A DNA stretch of 64,000 nucleotides from Nematopogon swammerdamellus. Lineage: Eukaryota > Arthropoda > Insecta > Lepidoptera > Adelidae. The stretch is from the NCBI GenBank assembly GCA_946902875.1, contig OX336344.1, positions 21,659,791 through 21,723,790 of the forward strand. The letters are read 5' to 3'. The notes below the pieces were generated by a model that had not been told where the DNA came from, did no database searches, and saw only the letters and a list, made by a program, of their open reading frames with translations. Below are positions 9,794-19,612 of this stretch, piece after piece (position 1 is the stretch's first letter; every line of letters begins with the position of its first letter). A program made the translations under genes and the position numbers.

Positions 9794-10666
9794 TTATTTC
9801 GGCTTCGGTTTCACGGATGCAGAGGTTGCGCGTATGCGGAGGGCGCGCGGCGCTCCACTAACAGCGCTCGCCGATACCGTCTTGGGTCCAACTGGTGAAG
9901 CCATTGATGTTGGCATCCGCACCCCCGCTCCGGGCGACGCAGCCGCCGCCGGTGAGTCGGCGCCCGCGCCGGCCGTCGCCGGAAGACGCGCCGCCAGCTC
10001 GTGAAGCTGCTCCTCGCCCCGAACACCGTGCTTGGAGCCGTCAGCGAGCAGGACGTAGACGTTGGAGTCTTGCGTCCAACATCTCGTTACACCGAACACT
10101 CGCCGTGCCTCCGTGAACACCTTCTGGCGCGCTGGGGTCAGGAATTCCGAGACAGAGATGCCGGTGCCTTTGAGTAGTGTTTTCTTCCGCCACACGTGCG
10201 ACCGTGTCTCGACTCTTTCAAACCGCACGAGGACGGGGCGGCTCCGTACACCACTGCTCGGTGCCCGTCCGAGCCGATGACACGCACGCAGGTCGGCGCT
10301 ACAAACATTGGGTAAGTCCATCTTCTTAATTATATCTATTACCACCTTCTGCACATCATCAGAGTCCTCTTTTACACCATGCAGCAGTAAGACTTTGCGA
10401 CGTGCTCTCGTTTCTAGATCGTCGACCTGTCGCATGGTGGCCTCCAGCTGCTGCCGCAGGCAACCGATTGCGCCCCACATGAGCGCCTGGAACTTTTCAA
10501 AGTCCCGGCGAATGTGGTCGCGCTCCGTTGTCGCCTGTGTCGCAGCGGGAGACGTGGGGCTCCCCGCAGCCGCCGTCGAGTCCAGCCGAGCGGCGAAGGT
10601 ACCGAGGCACTGCCGGAAGGACTCCTCCAGCTTGCGTAGCTCCACCATCGGATCCAACTGAGCCAT
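9794..10666 (-). CDS. LINE ORF1: RNA-binding chaperone-like protein
   Basis: I chose the ATG at 10666-10664 (MAQLDPMVELRKLEE), giving about 290 residues; the open frame extends upstream to 10798 but that part looks like leader. The layout is a short helical N-terminus, a linker rich in Ala, Thr and Ser, a coiled-coil-like stretch (about 48-92, with LRQQLEATMRQVDDLE), then a basic domain with RRKVLLLHGVKED and RPVLVRFERVETR. Next come KKTLLKGTGISVSEFLT and a conserved-looking CWTQD segment, and the tail is rich in Ala, Pro and Ser. This coiled-coil plus RRM-like order matches L1-type ORF1 proteins that coat LINE RNA. It is much more GC-rich than the spacer. Together with ORF2 it makes the element structurally complete. 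Confidence 0.75.
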   Translation of the reverse strand: MAQLDPMVELRKLEESFRQCLGTFAARLDSTAAAGSPTSPAATQATTERDHIRRDFEKFQALMWGAIGCLRQQLEATMRQVDDLETRARRKVLLLHGVKEDSDDVQKVVIDIIKKMDLPNVCSADLRACHRLGRAPSSGVRSRPVLVRFERVETRSHVWRKKTLLKGTGISVSEFLTPARQKVFTEARRVFGVTRCWTQDSNVYVLLADGSKHGVRGEEQLHELAARLPATAGAGADSPAAAASPGAGVRMPTSMASPVGPKTVSASAVSGAPRALRIRATSASVKPKPK

Positions 10667-10934
10667 TTGAAGGGAGTGAAGTGTAGAGGAAAAAAGAAAA
10701 CAGTGTAAATAGCGTACGTCTTGTGAGAGTTGTACTGGCGGATGTGTAACTGGAACAGTGCTTACACCATGGAGGTGCCCACACTCACACCAGTTCAATG
10801 GGTGCTAGATTGACTTTTCGCAATATAAAAGTGATTAATAATGCACTTTATTAAACAATAAACTTAATTAATGTTAAGAACTCTAAATTATTGTTATTAC
10901 TTTTTGCTGTCTACCCACCAAGTAATTCGGTCTA

Positions 10935-11690
10935 TCAATGATATTATAAGTTAAAAGGAGGTAGATAGGTTATCTGGGCTCCGAAGCGGCACATTAAATA
11001 CAAGACCACAGTCCTGTCTGAAGTTAGTCGCCCACCAACTACGCACGCGTTCGGACCGCTAACCACGAGCCGCTAACACATCGAAAATGCCGTCTCGGGT
11101 GTAATGAGATTCTGCACTAATTCTAATAATTGGAATAAGACTATTCGTTCGAGTCGGCGCATCACTTTATAGTTCTTCCTCTCAACTTTTCAAGGGCGTG
11201 CCATGTGTGAGCACTGAATGTCATATAGATAACCTATCTTTCCTAAAATATCATTACGGTCTATAGTCCGTCTAAAAACTAGCAGAAATTCAGAAATTGT
11301 GCAGAACACAGACCTGCCTTCCAAAGAGTCAGCAAGGAAAGTTAGTCCGAATAAAAAGTAGTAGCCAATTCATCTAGCCAAAACGTAATATGGACATGGC
11401 GGTCAAACCGGCCGCGTCTGGATCATTAGTGCAGCCCACTAGAGATAAAAACTTTAGGTACCTACATTAGCCCGTGGTCAGGCAAAAAATTCTGCAGGCT
11501 CGCGCCTTAGGAACCATCTCCAGTTTCGGCCGATTACTGGTTTGGAAAAAAAAAATTCGGGACTGTGCCGCAAATTTTATGTAGAATCACCGATCTATCC
11601 AATATGCTCCTTGCGACGTTCCACGCGGGATGACATTTTTGTTTGTTTCGACAGCTGACAATATGAGTATAACATTACACTAATATTATA
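10935..11690. other. Unassigned non-coding stretch
   Basis: No coding region, inverted repeat or recognised repeat was seen beyond the satellite scrap at 10920-10934. Confidence 0.3.
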
Positions 11691-11823
11691 AACATTTATG
11701 TAAAGTTTGTAAATAATAATTTAACTTACATATTTTATTATATTTTAACTTACATAATATGTAAGTTAAATGATAATAAAATATGTAAGTTAAAATATTA
11801 TTTACAAACTTTACATAAATGTT
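11691..11823. repeat. Near-perfect palindrome, arms of about 65 bp
   Basis: The left arm begins AACATTTATGTAAAGTTTGT and the right arm ends with its reverse complement. The centre is ACTTACATAATATGTAAGT, with almost no spacer. Only a few mismatches are visible. Confidence 0.9.
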
Positions 11824-11836
11824 CATTTAGCGTTTA

Positions 11837-11907
11837 AATTCCTACACCTAAACTTACAAACTTACATCATATTATGATGTAAGTTTGTAAGTTTAGATGT
11901 AGGAATT
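11837..11907. repeat. Second near-perfect palindrome, arms of about 35 bp
   Basis: AATTCCTACACCTAAAC..CATCATA is followed by its reverse complement with one mismatch. The arm sequence (TAAGTTTGTAAGTTT.GATGTAGGA) is the same as the 5' part of the Helitron units that follow, so the palindrome seems to be an inverted copy of that segment. Confidence 0.9.
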
Positions 11908-11909
11908 AA

Positions 11910-12650
11910 AATGCTCATCCTATTAAAAAAATTCTTTGACAATGTTTAGAATGAACATTCAGGATGGGCATAGACTATGCGAGCGAAGCCGCGGGCAAGA
12001 ACTAGTAATATTACAAAGAGGTTAAGTTTATAAGTTTGGATGTAGGAGGTAAGGTAATCTCCGAAAATACTCATCCGATTTAAAAAATTCTTTGACCAAT
12101 ATTTAGAATGAACTTTCAGCATGGGCATAGGCTATGCGAGCGAAGCCGCGGGCAAAAGCTAGTAATATTACAAAGAGGTTAAGTTTGTAAGTTTGGATGT
12201 AGGAGGTAAGGTAATCTCCGAAAATACTCATCCGATTTAAAAAATTCTTTGACCAATATTTAGAATGAACTTTCAGCATGGGCATAGGCTATGCGAGCGA
12301 AGCCGCGGGCAAGAGCTAGTAATATTACAAAGAGGTTAAGTTTGTAAGTTTGGATGTAGGAGGTAATCTCCGAAAATACTTATCCGATTTAAAAATTCTT
12401 TGACCAATGTTTAGAATGAACATTCAGGATGGGCATAGACTATGCGAGCGAAGCCGCGGGCAAGAGCTAGTAATATTACAGACAGGTTAAGTTTGTAAGT
12501 TTGTATGTAGGAGGTAATCTCCGAAAATATTCATCCGATTTAAAAAAAATCTTTGACCAATATTTAGAATGGACCTTCAGGCACAGAATAGAAAATGCTT
12601 CAGGATGGACATAGGCTATGCGGGCGAAGCCGCGGGCAAGAGCTAGTATT
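11910..12650 (+). mobile_element. Head-to-tail array of short Helitron-like units
   Basis: Five copies of a unit end with GCGAAGCCGCGGGCAAG..CTAGT; four of the five begin AGTAATATTACA. The GCGGGCGAAGC or GCGAGCGAAGC motif falls at about 11979, 12137, 12294, 12445 and 12621, giving spacings of 158, 157, 151 and 176 bases. CTAG followed by T is the expected Helitron 3' terminus and insertion context. Short frames within it are repeats of each other and not genes. Confidence 0.8.
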
Positions 12651-12720
12651 TTATATATTGTGGTAATGTATGTGTATTCATGAAAGCCTAGTTTATATTT
12701 GACTACACAGTATGTATAAT

Positions 12721-12860
12721 GCGCGGGGCGGATCTCGGCGTGTCGCCGCCGCAGCGGTTCGTCGGTGTTCTCCCTCGCACCCGCACCGTACTTCTATAGT
12801 GTATTCGCGTGGCGGGTCGCCCGCTGCGGCGTCGACACGCCGAGATCCGTCCCGCGTAGT
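12721..12860. repeat. GC-rich inverted repeat
   Basis: CGGATCTCGGCGTGTCG and CCGCCGCAGCGG near 12728-12757 pair with CCGCTGCGGCG and CGACACGCCGAGATCCG near 12821-12850, separated by about 65 bases. It is probably a small fold-back element. Confidence 0.7.
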
Positions 12861-12869
12861 CTACTTACA

Positions 12870-12925
12870 TGTATTCTAGTTCTAGCTGTGCCCGCGGCTC
12901 CGCTCGGGCTCGGATTGGTCCATTT
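12870..12925 (-). mobile_element. Helitron-like 3' end fragment
   Basis: CTAGCTGTGCCCGCGGCTCC is the minus-strand form of the Helitron terminus seen elsewhere in this window. Confidence 0.5.
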
Positions 12926-12966
12926 TGTTTCGACTGTGTCTCGCATTACATTGAGTAGGTACCGCG

Positions 12967-13280
12967 TGGAGCCGGTACATAAAAAGGATAGCCCCACTGC
13001 ATCTCTCCCCGTGCATGTCGTGATAGGCGACTAAGGACAAGGTGCAATGCTAAAGGGTGACAGGATAGCCACCTCTCACCTTGGCGCGGTCCTTCCACCG
13101 ATTCATGCAGCAGGTGGGTCTTCTTGCCTTGCTTGCTGCTTGGTAGTGTTAGGGGTTGGGATGTAATTTACAACACCGATTACTCTGCTTACCCCGATTG
13201 CCGGGATATAACGTTTGGTATGTGTATGGACTATGTGAACATAGTCGAAACCGCAATACGCTGTGCCGTTCTTGACTTAT
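12967..13280 (+). mobile_element. Family C element
   Basis: It starts at the C head (GGAGCCGGTACATAAAAAGG, then AGCCCCACTGCATCTCTCCC) and ends with CCCCGATTGCCGGGATA..TGGTATGTGTATG. The central 16-bp hairpin arms are partly deleted. Confidence 0.75.
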
Positions 13281-13339
13281 AAGGAAACATACATACATAC
13301 ATATAGACAGACGACAGACGTTGCATCTTATAATACGAG

Positions 13340-14432
13340 TATGTATTCTAATAAAAAAACCGCATCCAAATCGGACAATCCGTTTGAGAGCTACGACGCA
13401 CAAACAGAGAGACAGACAGACGCACAAACAGACAGACAGACACACAGACAGGCGCATAAACAGACAGACAGACACACAGACAGACAGACAGACAGACAGA
13501 CCTATAAACAGACAGACAGACGCATAAACAGACAGACAGACAGACGCACAAACAGACAGATAGACACACAGGCAGACGCATAAACAGACAGACAGACAGA
13601 CAGGCAGACGCATAAACAGACAGACAGATAGACGGACAGACGCATAAACAGACAGACAGACAGACATACGCACAAACAGACGCACAAACAGACAGACAGA
13701 CACACAGACAGACGCATAAACAGACAGACAGACGCATAAACAGACAGACAGACAGACAGACGCATAAACAGACAAACAGACAGACAGACATACAGACGCA
13801 CAAACAGACAGACAGACAGACGCATAAACAGACAGACAGACACACAGACAGACGCACAAACAGACAGACAGACATATGCATAAACAGACAGACAGACACA
13901 CAGACAGACGCACAAACAGACAGACAGACAGACGCATAAACAGACAGACAGACAGACAGACGCATAAACAGACAGACAGACAGACGCATAAACAGACAGA
14001 CAGACATACAGACGCACAAACAGACAGACAGACGCATAAACAGACAGACAGACAGACACACAGACAGACGCACAAACAGACAGACAGACAGACGCACAAA
14101 CAGACAGACAGACAGACGCATAAACAGACAGACAGACAGACAGACAGACGCACAAACAGACAGGCAGACGCACAAACAGACAGACAGACAGACGCATGAA
14201 CAGACAGACAGACAGACAGACGCACAAACAGACAGACAGACGCACAAACAGACAGACAGACACACAGACAGACGTAAACAGACAGACAGACACACAGACG
14301 AACAGACATACAGACAGACAGACAGACGCCCAAACAGACAGACAGACACACAGACAGACGCATAAACAGACAGACAGACACACAGACGGACGGAAGTAAC
14401 ACCACTCCTTTTGCGTCGGGGGTTAATAAAAT
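13340..14432 (+). mobile_element. TIR element of the TTAACCCCCGACG family, expanded right terminal repeat
   Basis: AAAAAACCGCATCCAAATCG then GAGAGCTACGACGCA at the left, and CTTTTGCGTCGGGGGTTAA at the right, match the right terminal repeat of the element at 38192-39009. There only about 20 bases of CAGACA/CACA separate these parts; here the same spot holds a 1-kb array. The left end of the element was not found. Confidence 0.7.
13403..14395 (+). repeat. CAGA-type minisatellite
   Basis: Runs of ACAGACAGACAG are broken at intervals by GACGCATAAACA, GACGCACAAACA, GACACACA or GACATACA. All frames lacking stops encode cysteine- or glutamine/threonine-rich artefacts on either strand. Length is likely polymorphic. 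Confidence 0.95.
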
Positions 14433-14745
14433 GGACAAGAGGCGGTTTCACGACCACCTATTTTCGCATAGATGTGGGTTAGTTGGCGAGGGAGTTTCTT
14501 ACGAAATCTTGCAACATCGGAGCCCACCGCAAACCATGCCAAAAGAAGGTTACATCATGGGTTAAGTGGAAACTGATAGTGCGGCGAACTGCTGGAACAG
14601 TGGTAATGAACCAAGGAAACTGTAAATAAATGTGTACATAATAAGAAGGTATAATTATGTATATTTATTTTTATTAGTACTAAGCATGCTCTCTTGATAT
14701 TTCTTCATTAGATAAATGCTAATTCGAAAATGAAGAGAAAAAAAA

Positions 14746-14785
14746 ACCGGCCAAGGTGCGAGTCGAACTCGCACTTGGCCGGCAC
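14746..14785. repeat. Family D 5'-end hairpin
   Basis: CCGGCCAAGGTGCGAGTC and ACTCGCACTTGGCCGG form an almost perfect stem with a 3-base loop. The sequence is the first 35 or so bases of family D folded on itself. Confidence 0.8.
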
Positions 14786-14949
14786 TTGTTCGTTGTATTT
14801 TATTATCTTTTTTTTATGGGTATATCCTTTATTCTTGACTTAATATTGTTAATTTCTTGCTTCGATATAGTTTGTTATGTTCAACTTAATTAAAACTTAG
14901 TATGTACCTTAACAAGAACATTGTACTTAAGTTATATTAAAAAAAAAGC

Positions 14950-15116
14950 TCTATAAAGTTCCTTACCCGGTTCTTCCTTATAGCATTGCTGAACGGGACA
15001 TGACAAAAAAAAATTATGACGAACCATACTGAATATGCATATTATGTCTCAATGAAATATTGTTAATGTTGTGTGTTCTTTAAGGCGAAATAAATATCTG
15101 AATCTGAATCTTAAAA
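14950..15116 (+). mobile_element. LINE 3' tail fragment
   Basis: It ends GGCGAAATAAATATCTGAAT with a short TCTGAA repeat, the form of a non-LTR element 3' terminus. No ORF is attached. Confidence 0.5.
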
Positions 15117-16010
15117 ATATATTCGTACAGCATACCCTAGTAATATGTCTCGATTATTATTATACACTGGAGAAAATATTTCTTTACAAGACATGAAATT
15201 AATGCTCGTCTCACCTTCCAGTTTTCTCTCCAAGGCCTAGGACTGCGGTACTACAGCGTGAGGCACAATTTGCAAAATTTGCCACATTTTCGTTTCGGTT
15301 TTACGTTCAACGAATTTCAAAAATATATATATTAAAAAATCCTGTCTAAAAGTTGACCATATTTAAAAGTTGGTCACAGATTTTTATCTTTATTTATGTC
15401 AATTATTAATATGTGAAAAAAAAACTCACAAACGTACTACTAAATGGTCCTAAGTACTCCGAAATGCTCTCTTTGTTTCGAAATTGCAGCTTTCTAAAAC
15501 ATTATTTTGAGTTTATACTAATTGCAGATGATGTAAGATAAATTTTTACTTCTTTTGACAGATTTGGATATTCGTGTAATGTAAATTGGTTTAACAAACT
15601 TTGAACAAATACTATAAAACAAGCGAACGCTTCGCTATTCCAAATGCGCCATATCAGTGCGCATTTTGATGCTGTAGTACCGCGCTCTTGGCGTTTTGCG
15701 AGTATCCTAGGCTTCGCTGCCGGCAGTCGTATTGGGCGGAGGCAGCGTTGCCGGCCAGCCGACGGGTCGAGTGTTAGAGCCCCGCCCCAATTTAAATTAC
15801 TCTAGAATTTCAGATTCTTTCAGAACACTGAAAGAATTTCAACGTGCGTTATTTATTATGTATGAAAGGATTTTTTGTTGATAAAGCGAGAGTAGTATTT
15901 CTGAATAAATAAATAATAATTTTCTTGGATGAGATTCTCTAATGAGCTCAGTAGTGAGTGTGCTGTAGTGTCGAATCCTGGTTAGTGCTTCTTCTAAAAG
16001 AGAAATGAAA
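15117..16010. repeat. Possible TIR element (15244-15687) in otherwise unassigned DNA
   Basis: GCGGTACTACAGC at about 15245 and its exact reverse complement GCTGTAGTACCGC at about 15674 bracket some 440 bases with no frame. No target duplication is clear. The remaining bases, including a GC-rich patch at 15715-15785, show nothing recognisable. Confidence 0.4.
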
Positions 16011-16011
16011 T

Positions 16012-16140
16012 TAAATGAAATTATTTATTTATTCGTCACACAACAACTCACAAATGAACACATGCATGTGACGAAAAGGGAGCCCACTCAGCTGACTTAA
16101 TTTCAGTGGCTCCCCTTTCCAACCAAGGTGACTAACAACA
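16012..16140 (-). mobile_element. LINE 3' end with AAATG-type tail
   Basis: At the left edge are GAAATTAAATGAAATTATTT repeats followed by sequence of 3' UTR character, so the element lies on the minus strand. It is unrelated in sequence to the CR1-like tail at 5631. Confidence 0.5.
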
Positions 16141-16189
16141 AACAAGACAAATATTTAAATTAATAACTAAGTAACATTTCCTACAATTG

Positions 16190-16370
16190 CGTGGCAAGCG
16201 TGCGTGCGTGCGTCCATGCGTGCGTGCATGCGTGCGTGCGTGCGTGCGTGCGAGCGAATACGTGCATGCCTGAGTGCGTGCGTGCGTGCGAGCGCGCGTG
16301 CCTGCGTGCGTGCGTCCGTGCGTGCGTGCGAGCGTGAGTGTGCTGTGTGTGTGTGTGTGTGTGTGTCACA
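16190..16370 (+). repeat. (TGCG)n and (GT)n microsatellite
   Basis: Imperfect GCGTGCGTGC runs are followed by a GT run. The open frames through it are artefacts. Confidence 0.95.
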
Positions 16371-16968
16371 CTTTTACCCGTTGGCTCTGGAGCGGTTAAT
16401 ATAAACCGCAAGAGCCGCTATTTTAAAAGGGCATATATTTATTTATTTTATTTTTTCGAGCAATTATGTTCGGTCGGAATGTAATAAATATTTTGAAAGA
16501 GGCTGTATTTTATTTACTGTATTTTAGTATGAATTTATGTTATTTTTATTATATTATATTATGTTTGGTTTTAATTGTTGTATGACTGAATATTATAAAT
16601 ATTTTTTAATATAAATTATATTGTAATGATACGTATACCTGTTTTTTCTCAATGTTTTTATTTTATTTAAATAATTTTGTTTTAAAAATTAACTTAATTT
16701 ATTTACATTATTATTATTTCAATGAAAAATCCTTCTCTCAACTGAGCATGCAAGAGCAGACTAGATAAACGCAGAATATTTAATTAATTATCTAAATACT
16801 GACACCGATTTGCCTCTGCGAGACAGAATATAACATCTATTGGAAAGAGGCTCTGCATAAAAATGTGCGTATGTCCTTATAAAATAAATATATTTGATTT
16901 AATTTGAAGATGGACCCGCTCTATGATAAACTTTATAAGAAGCCAAATCATTTACAAATTATAGAAAG
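16371..16968. other. AT-rich non-coding stretch
   Basis: No gene or repeat structure was recognised. Confidence 0.3.
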
Positions 16969-16969
16969 A

Positions 16970-17368
16970 AAGAAAGAAAAATATTATTTATTGTCATTAT
17001 ACATAGGTATACACAAAGAAAAGAAAACATTACAAAAATAACTTATACACGTAAAACCTAAATTAACAACACAAGGAATGACAATATGGAACCATCTCAG
17101 CATGGGCTATAGGTGCACAAGGCGGCCTATAGCGCTGTTTTTCAGATGGGCCCAGAGTAGTAAATATAGAACACTAAGAAACATAAACACGATACTTTTT
17201 TTTATCTACAAACAAAAACTAACACTATAAATAACTACATAAAACAATACCTTATAATAACACATAACAAAAACAGAATAATTACAAAAAGAACAGAAAA
17301 AAAATATACAGCACAACAGAATAACATAACTAAATGCAACACAGCAATATATACAATTTGAAATAATT
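16970..17368 (-). mobile_element. Probable LINE 3' UTR with GAAA-type tail
   Basis: AAGAAAGAAAGAAAAATATT then TTATTGTCATTATACATAGG looks like the reversed 3' terminus of a non-LTR element. The rest to 17368 is A-rich and without a frame. Confidence 0.4.
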
Positions 17369-17755
17369 ACATAAAAAAAAAGTTTTAAAAAACATAAAAC
17401 CGACTTCCTAAAAAAAGTAAAACTAAAAAACTATTTAAAATAAAAATATAAAAACCGCCTTCAAAAATATATGAAATAAAAACCTAAAAAAAAAAACGAA
17501 CCCTAGAGTTGAAGGCGGTGCTAAAAAGGCTACACAAATCACAAAGGATATTATCATCCGCTCATGTTTTCTTTCATGCATCATTTTGCTTGCTTTAGCA
17601 CCGCCTTCAACTCTAGGGTTCGTTTTTTTTTTTAGGTTTTTATTTCATATATTTTTGAAGGCGGTTTTTATATTTTTATTTTAAATAGTTTTTTAGTTTT
17701 ACTTTTTTTAGGAAGTCGGTTTTATGTTTTTTAAAACTTTTTTTTTATTTCACAG
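17369..17755. repeat. Family E fold-back, arms of about 150 bp
   Basis: The left arm runs from about 17395 (ACATAAAACCGACTTCCT) to AGAGTTGAAGGCGGTGCTAA; the right arm repeats this in reverse (TAGCACCGCCTTCAACTC to AGGAAGTCGGTTTTATGT). The loop is about 70 bases. Related copies are at 29460-30070, 44262-45075 and 60175-60560. Confidence 0.9.
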
Positions 17756-17869
17756 TTTTTTTTAGTAATTTTTTGCTATTAATGTACTCGGCGGAATCGC
17801 TCGGCCTTCGGCCTCGCGATTCCGCCTCGCTTTCCAATCCGATCTTGACCCAATTAAAATAGGACCACG

Positions 17870-18219
17870 TCAGCTTCGATAGCTCAGTGGTGCAGACAGT
17901 CAACTGTCGCTATTGAATTTTAAGCAACGCTGGGTGCGGTCAGTGCTTAGATGGGTGACCGCTGACCGTTGGAGGCTGACCAAGGTTCGGATTCCTCGTA
18001 AAACTGTAAGTCCCTTCCCTCGTAATTTTACTTGGTGGTAGGGTTTAACCTTCCCGGGTTGGTACCACCGCACTGAATTAAACGTCGGTCGAAACGGCTA
18101 TGTAAATAGTTTGTGTTTTCCGACCAGTTCAGTGTAGTCAGCACGATCAAAGGGGGAAGCACTGACATGGCACTGGTGTTATGGGCTGACATCACGGACG
18201 TTGTAGGTGATGTTGCAGA
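17870..18219 (+). mobile_element. SINE family B, tail replaced
   Basis: It has the full chimeric head (TAGCTCAGTGG, then GCAACGCTGGGTGCGGTCAG and ATGGGTGACCGC), the core and most of the body. It sits inside family E DNA (TCCGATCTTGACCCAATTAA at its left matches 60400-60418). At about 18217 it passes into a short tandem repeat instead of the usual CCATAAAA tail. Confidence 0.85.
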
Positions 18220-18409
18220 ACTTAGTAGAATGGACAGACATAAACGTGTTACGGAAGCCTACTTTTATTATAAAATAACCGTCGGAGGACCTTGGTTGAA
18301 AATTGTAAAATTTAGTAGAACGGATAGACATGCATATGTTACGGAACCCTACATTCATTTTGCAGAACTTAGTAGAATGGACAGACATAAACGTGTTACG
18401 GAACCCTAC
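18217..18409 (+). repeat. Three copies of a 45-bp unit
   Basis: GAACTTAGTAGAATGGACAG.. to ..GTTACGGAACCCTAC occurs at about 18217, 18307 and 18364, with AT-rich spacers of different length. It replaces the 3' end of the family B copy. Confidence 0.8.
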
Positions 18410-18439
18410 TTAACAGTTGCACTCCGGCAGTGCCGGCAG

Positions 18440-19537
18440 ATCCCGTGCCACTCTAACTTAACCCTTAACGCAATGACTTAAGGTTTCATTTTAAAAATGA
18501 CGCTGACGCGATGTCGCGAGTTATACATTTTTACCCACCTAAAAAAGTGCCAAGAGCCGCTAAAGAAGTTTTCACTTCAAAAACCTCAGGGTTATCCCCT
18601 TTCAAATAAAAAAAAAAAGAATTTTCAAAATCGGCCCACAATTGACGGAGTAATCGCGTAACAAACATCCAAAAAAAGAAAACATACCGTCGAATTGAGA
18701 ATCTTTTAGGTCTAAAGTAAATTTCTCGTGAAGACAAATGCAACGAGCCCAAACACGATGGGTTTATCATGTGTAGTTTAGGAGTTCCTATGGCCACCTT
18801 CTGTCTCCATCATCAAACCAGCTCGATGGTACTCGGTACAGTAGGTACTGGCCAGGTACCATAATAAATTAAACGCCGGTCGGAAAAGATAAAAAAATTT
18901 CAAATTTAGAATATTCATGAAACAAGGGTCCGAATATGTATCACTAGTATATCGATTCATGTATTTCAACAGGACAGAGAAAATTTCAAAATATTAGGTA
19001 TTTAATACTTTTTAGTTTTTTTTGTTTTGTTTTTTGGAAATCGGTTTAATATTTTTTAAAACAGTTTTTATTTCATTCTTTTTAGTAATATTACATAAAA
19101 AAGAATAATCGAAATCGAATAATCGAAATCGATTGAAGTGGTACAGAATTATTCGCCATATGTGTCAGACTGCAAATTGCTGAATAAGTCCACATCACAA
19201 ATGTTTTGCTGAAGGTAACCACACACCATACTAATTTATCAAACTGAAAATTGCCGAAAACGACCACATCACAAGTTTTGCTGAAGGTAACCACACACCA
19301 TAGTATTATGCTGATTTTTCGAAAACCACTGAACCAATTTCGATAAAATTGAAATGGGACCACCTCGGAAGTATGACCTAACTAACAAAAAAAGAATTTT
19401 CTAAATCGGCCCTCAATTGACGGAGAAATCGTGTTACAAACATACAAAAAAATAAAAATAAAAAAAATAAAAAAAAAAATAAAAAAAAAAAAAAACATAC
19501 AGACGAATTGAGAACCTCCTCCTTTTTTGGAAGTCGG
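18440..19537 (+). mobile_element. Family E 3' segments with an H-type scrap
   Basis: Bases 18450-18590 match 38759-38905, an internal part of the TTAACCCCCGACG element. Bases 18590-18705 and 19020-19537 are family E, ending CCTCCTCCTTTTTTGGAAG then TCGGTT. The order suggests repeated nested insertion. Confidence 0.6.
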
Positions 19538-19549
19538 TTAAAAATGACA

Positions 19550-19612
19550 TTAGCAGTGGACCGATAAAGGCTGATATACATGATACGTCATTGGATGATG
19601 ATGATGATGATG
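19550..19612 (+). mobile_element. RTE-like LINE 3' tip
   Basis: AGCAGTGGACCGATAAAGGC followed by a GAT-repeat tail resembles the end of RTE-type ORFs (QQW or QW-D-TG-stop) plus (GAT)n. A similar tip lies at 24385-24491. Confidence 0.5.

Larger units (their letters stand above)
5631..10919 (-). mobile_element. CR1-like LINE, apparently full length
   Basis: The minus-strand order is a 5' leader of about 250 bases, ORF1, a spacer of 806 bases, ORF2, and a 3' UTR ending in AATAAAG then (TATC)n. The left flank is the 30-bp satellite. The right flank resumes with AAGTAATTCGGTCTA (10920-10934), an exact 15-base match to the same unit. AAGT occurs at both edges and could be a 4-bp target duplication. 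The flanks therefore define both ends. Clade assignment (CR1-like rather than another Jockey-group clade) is tentative. Confidence 0.8.

Noticed and set aside
11946..12285. Two nearly identical 60-codon frames
   Set aside because: They are the same segment of successive Helitron units, not genes.
11910..12650. CRISPR-like direct repeats
   Set aside because: Units are contiguous 157-bp copies with no unique spacers, and the context is eukaryotic transposon DNA.
13149..14457. Long cysteine-rich or Gln/Thr-rich open frames on both strands
   Set aside because: They are produced by the CAGA array; a 4-base repeat with few variants leaves several frames open. No start context, domain or splice signal.
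16181..16411. Histidine/alanine-rich frames
   Set aside because: Artefacts of the TGCG and GT microsatellite.
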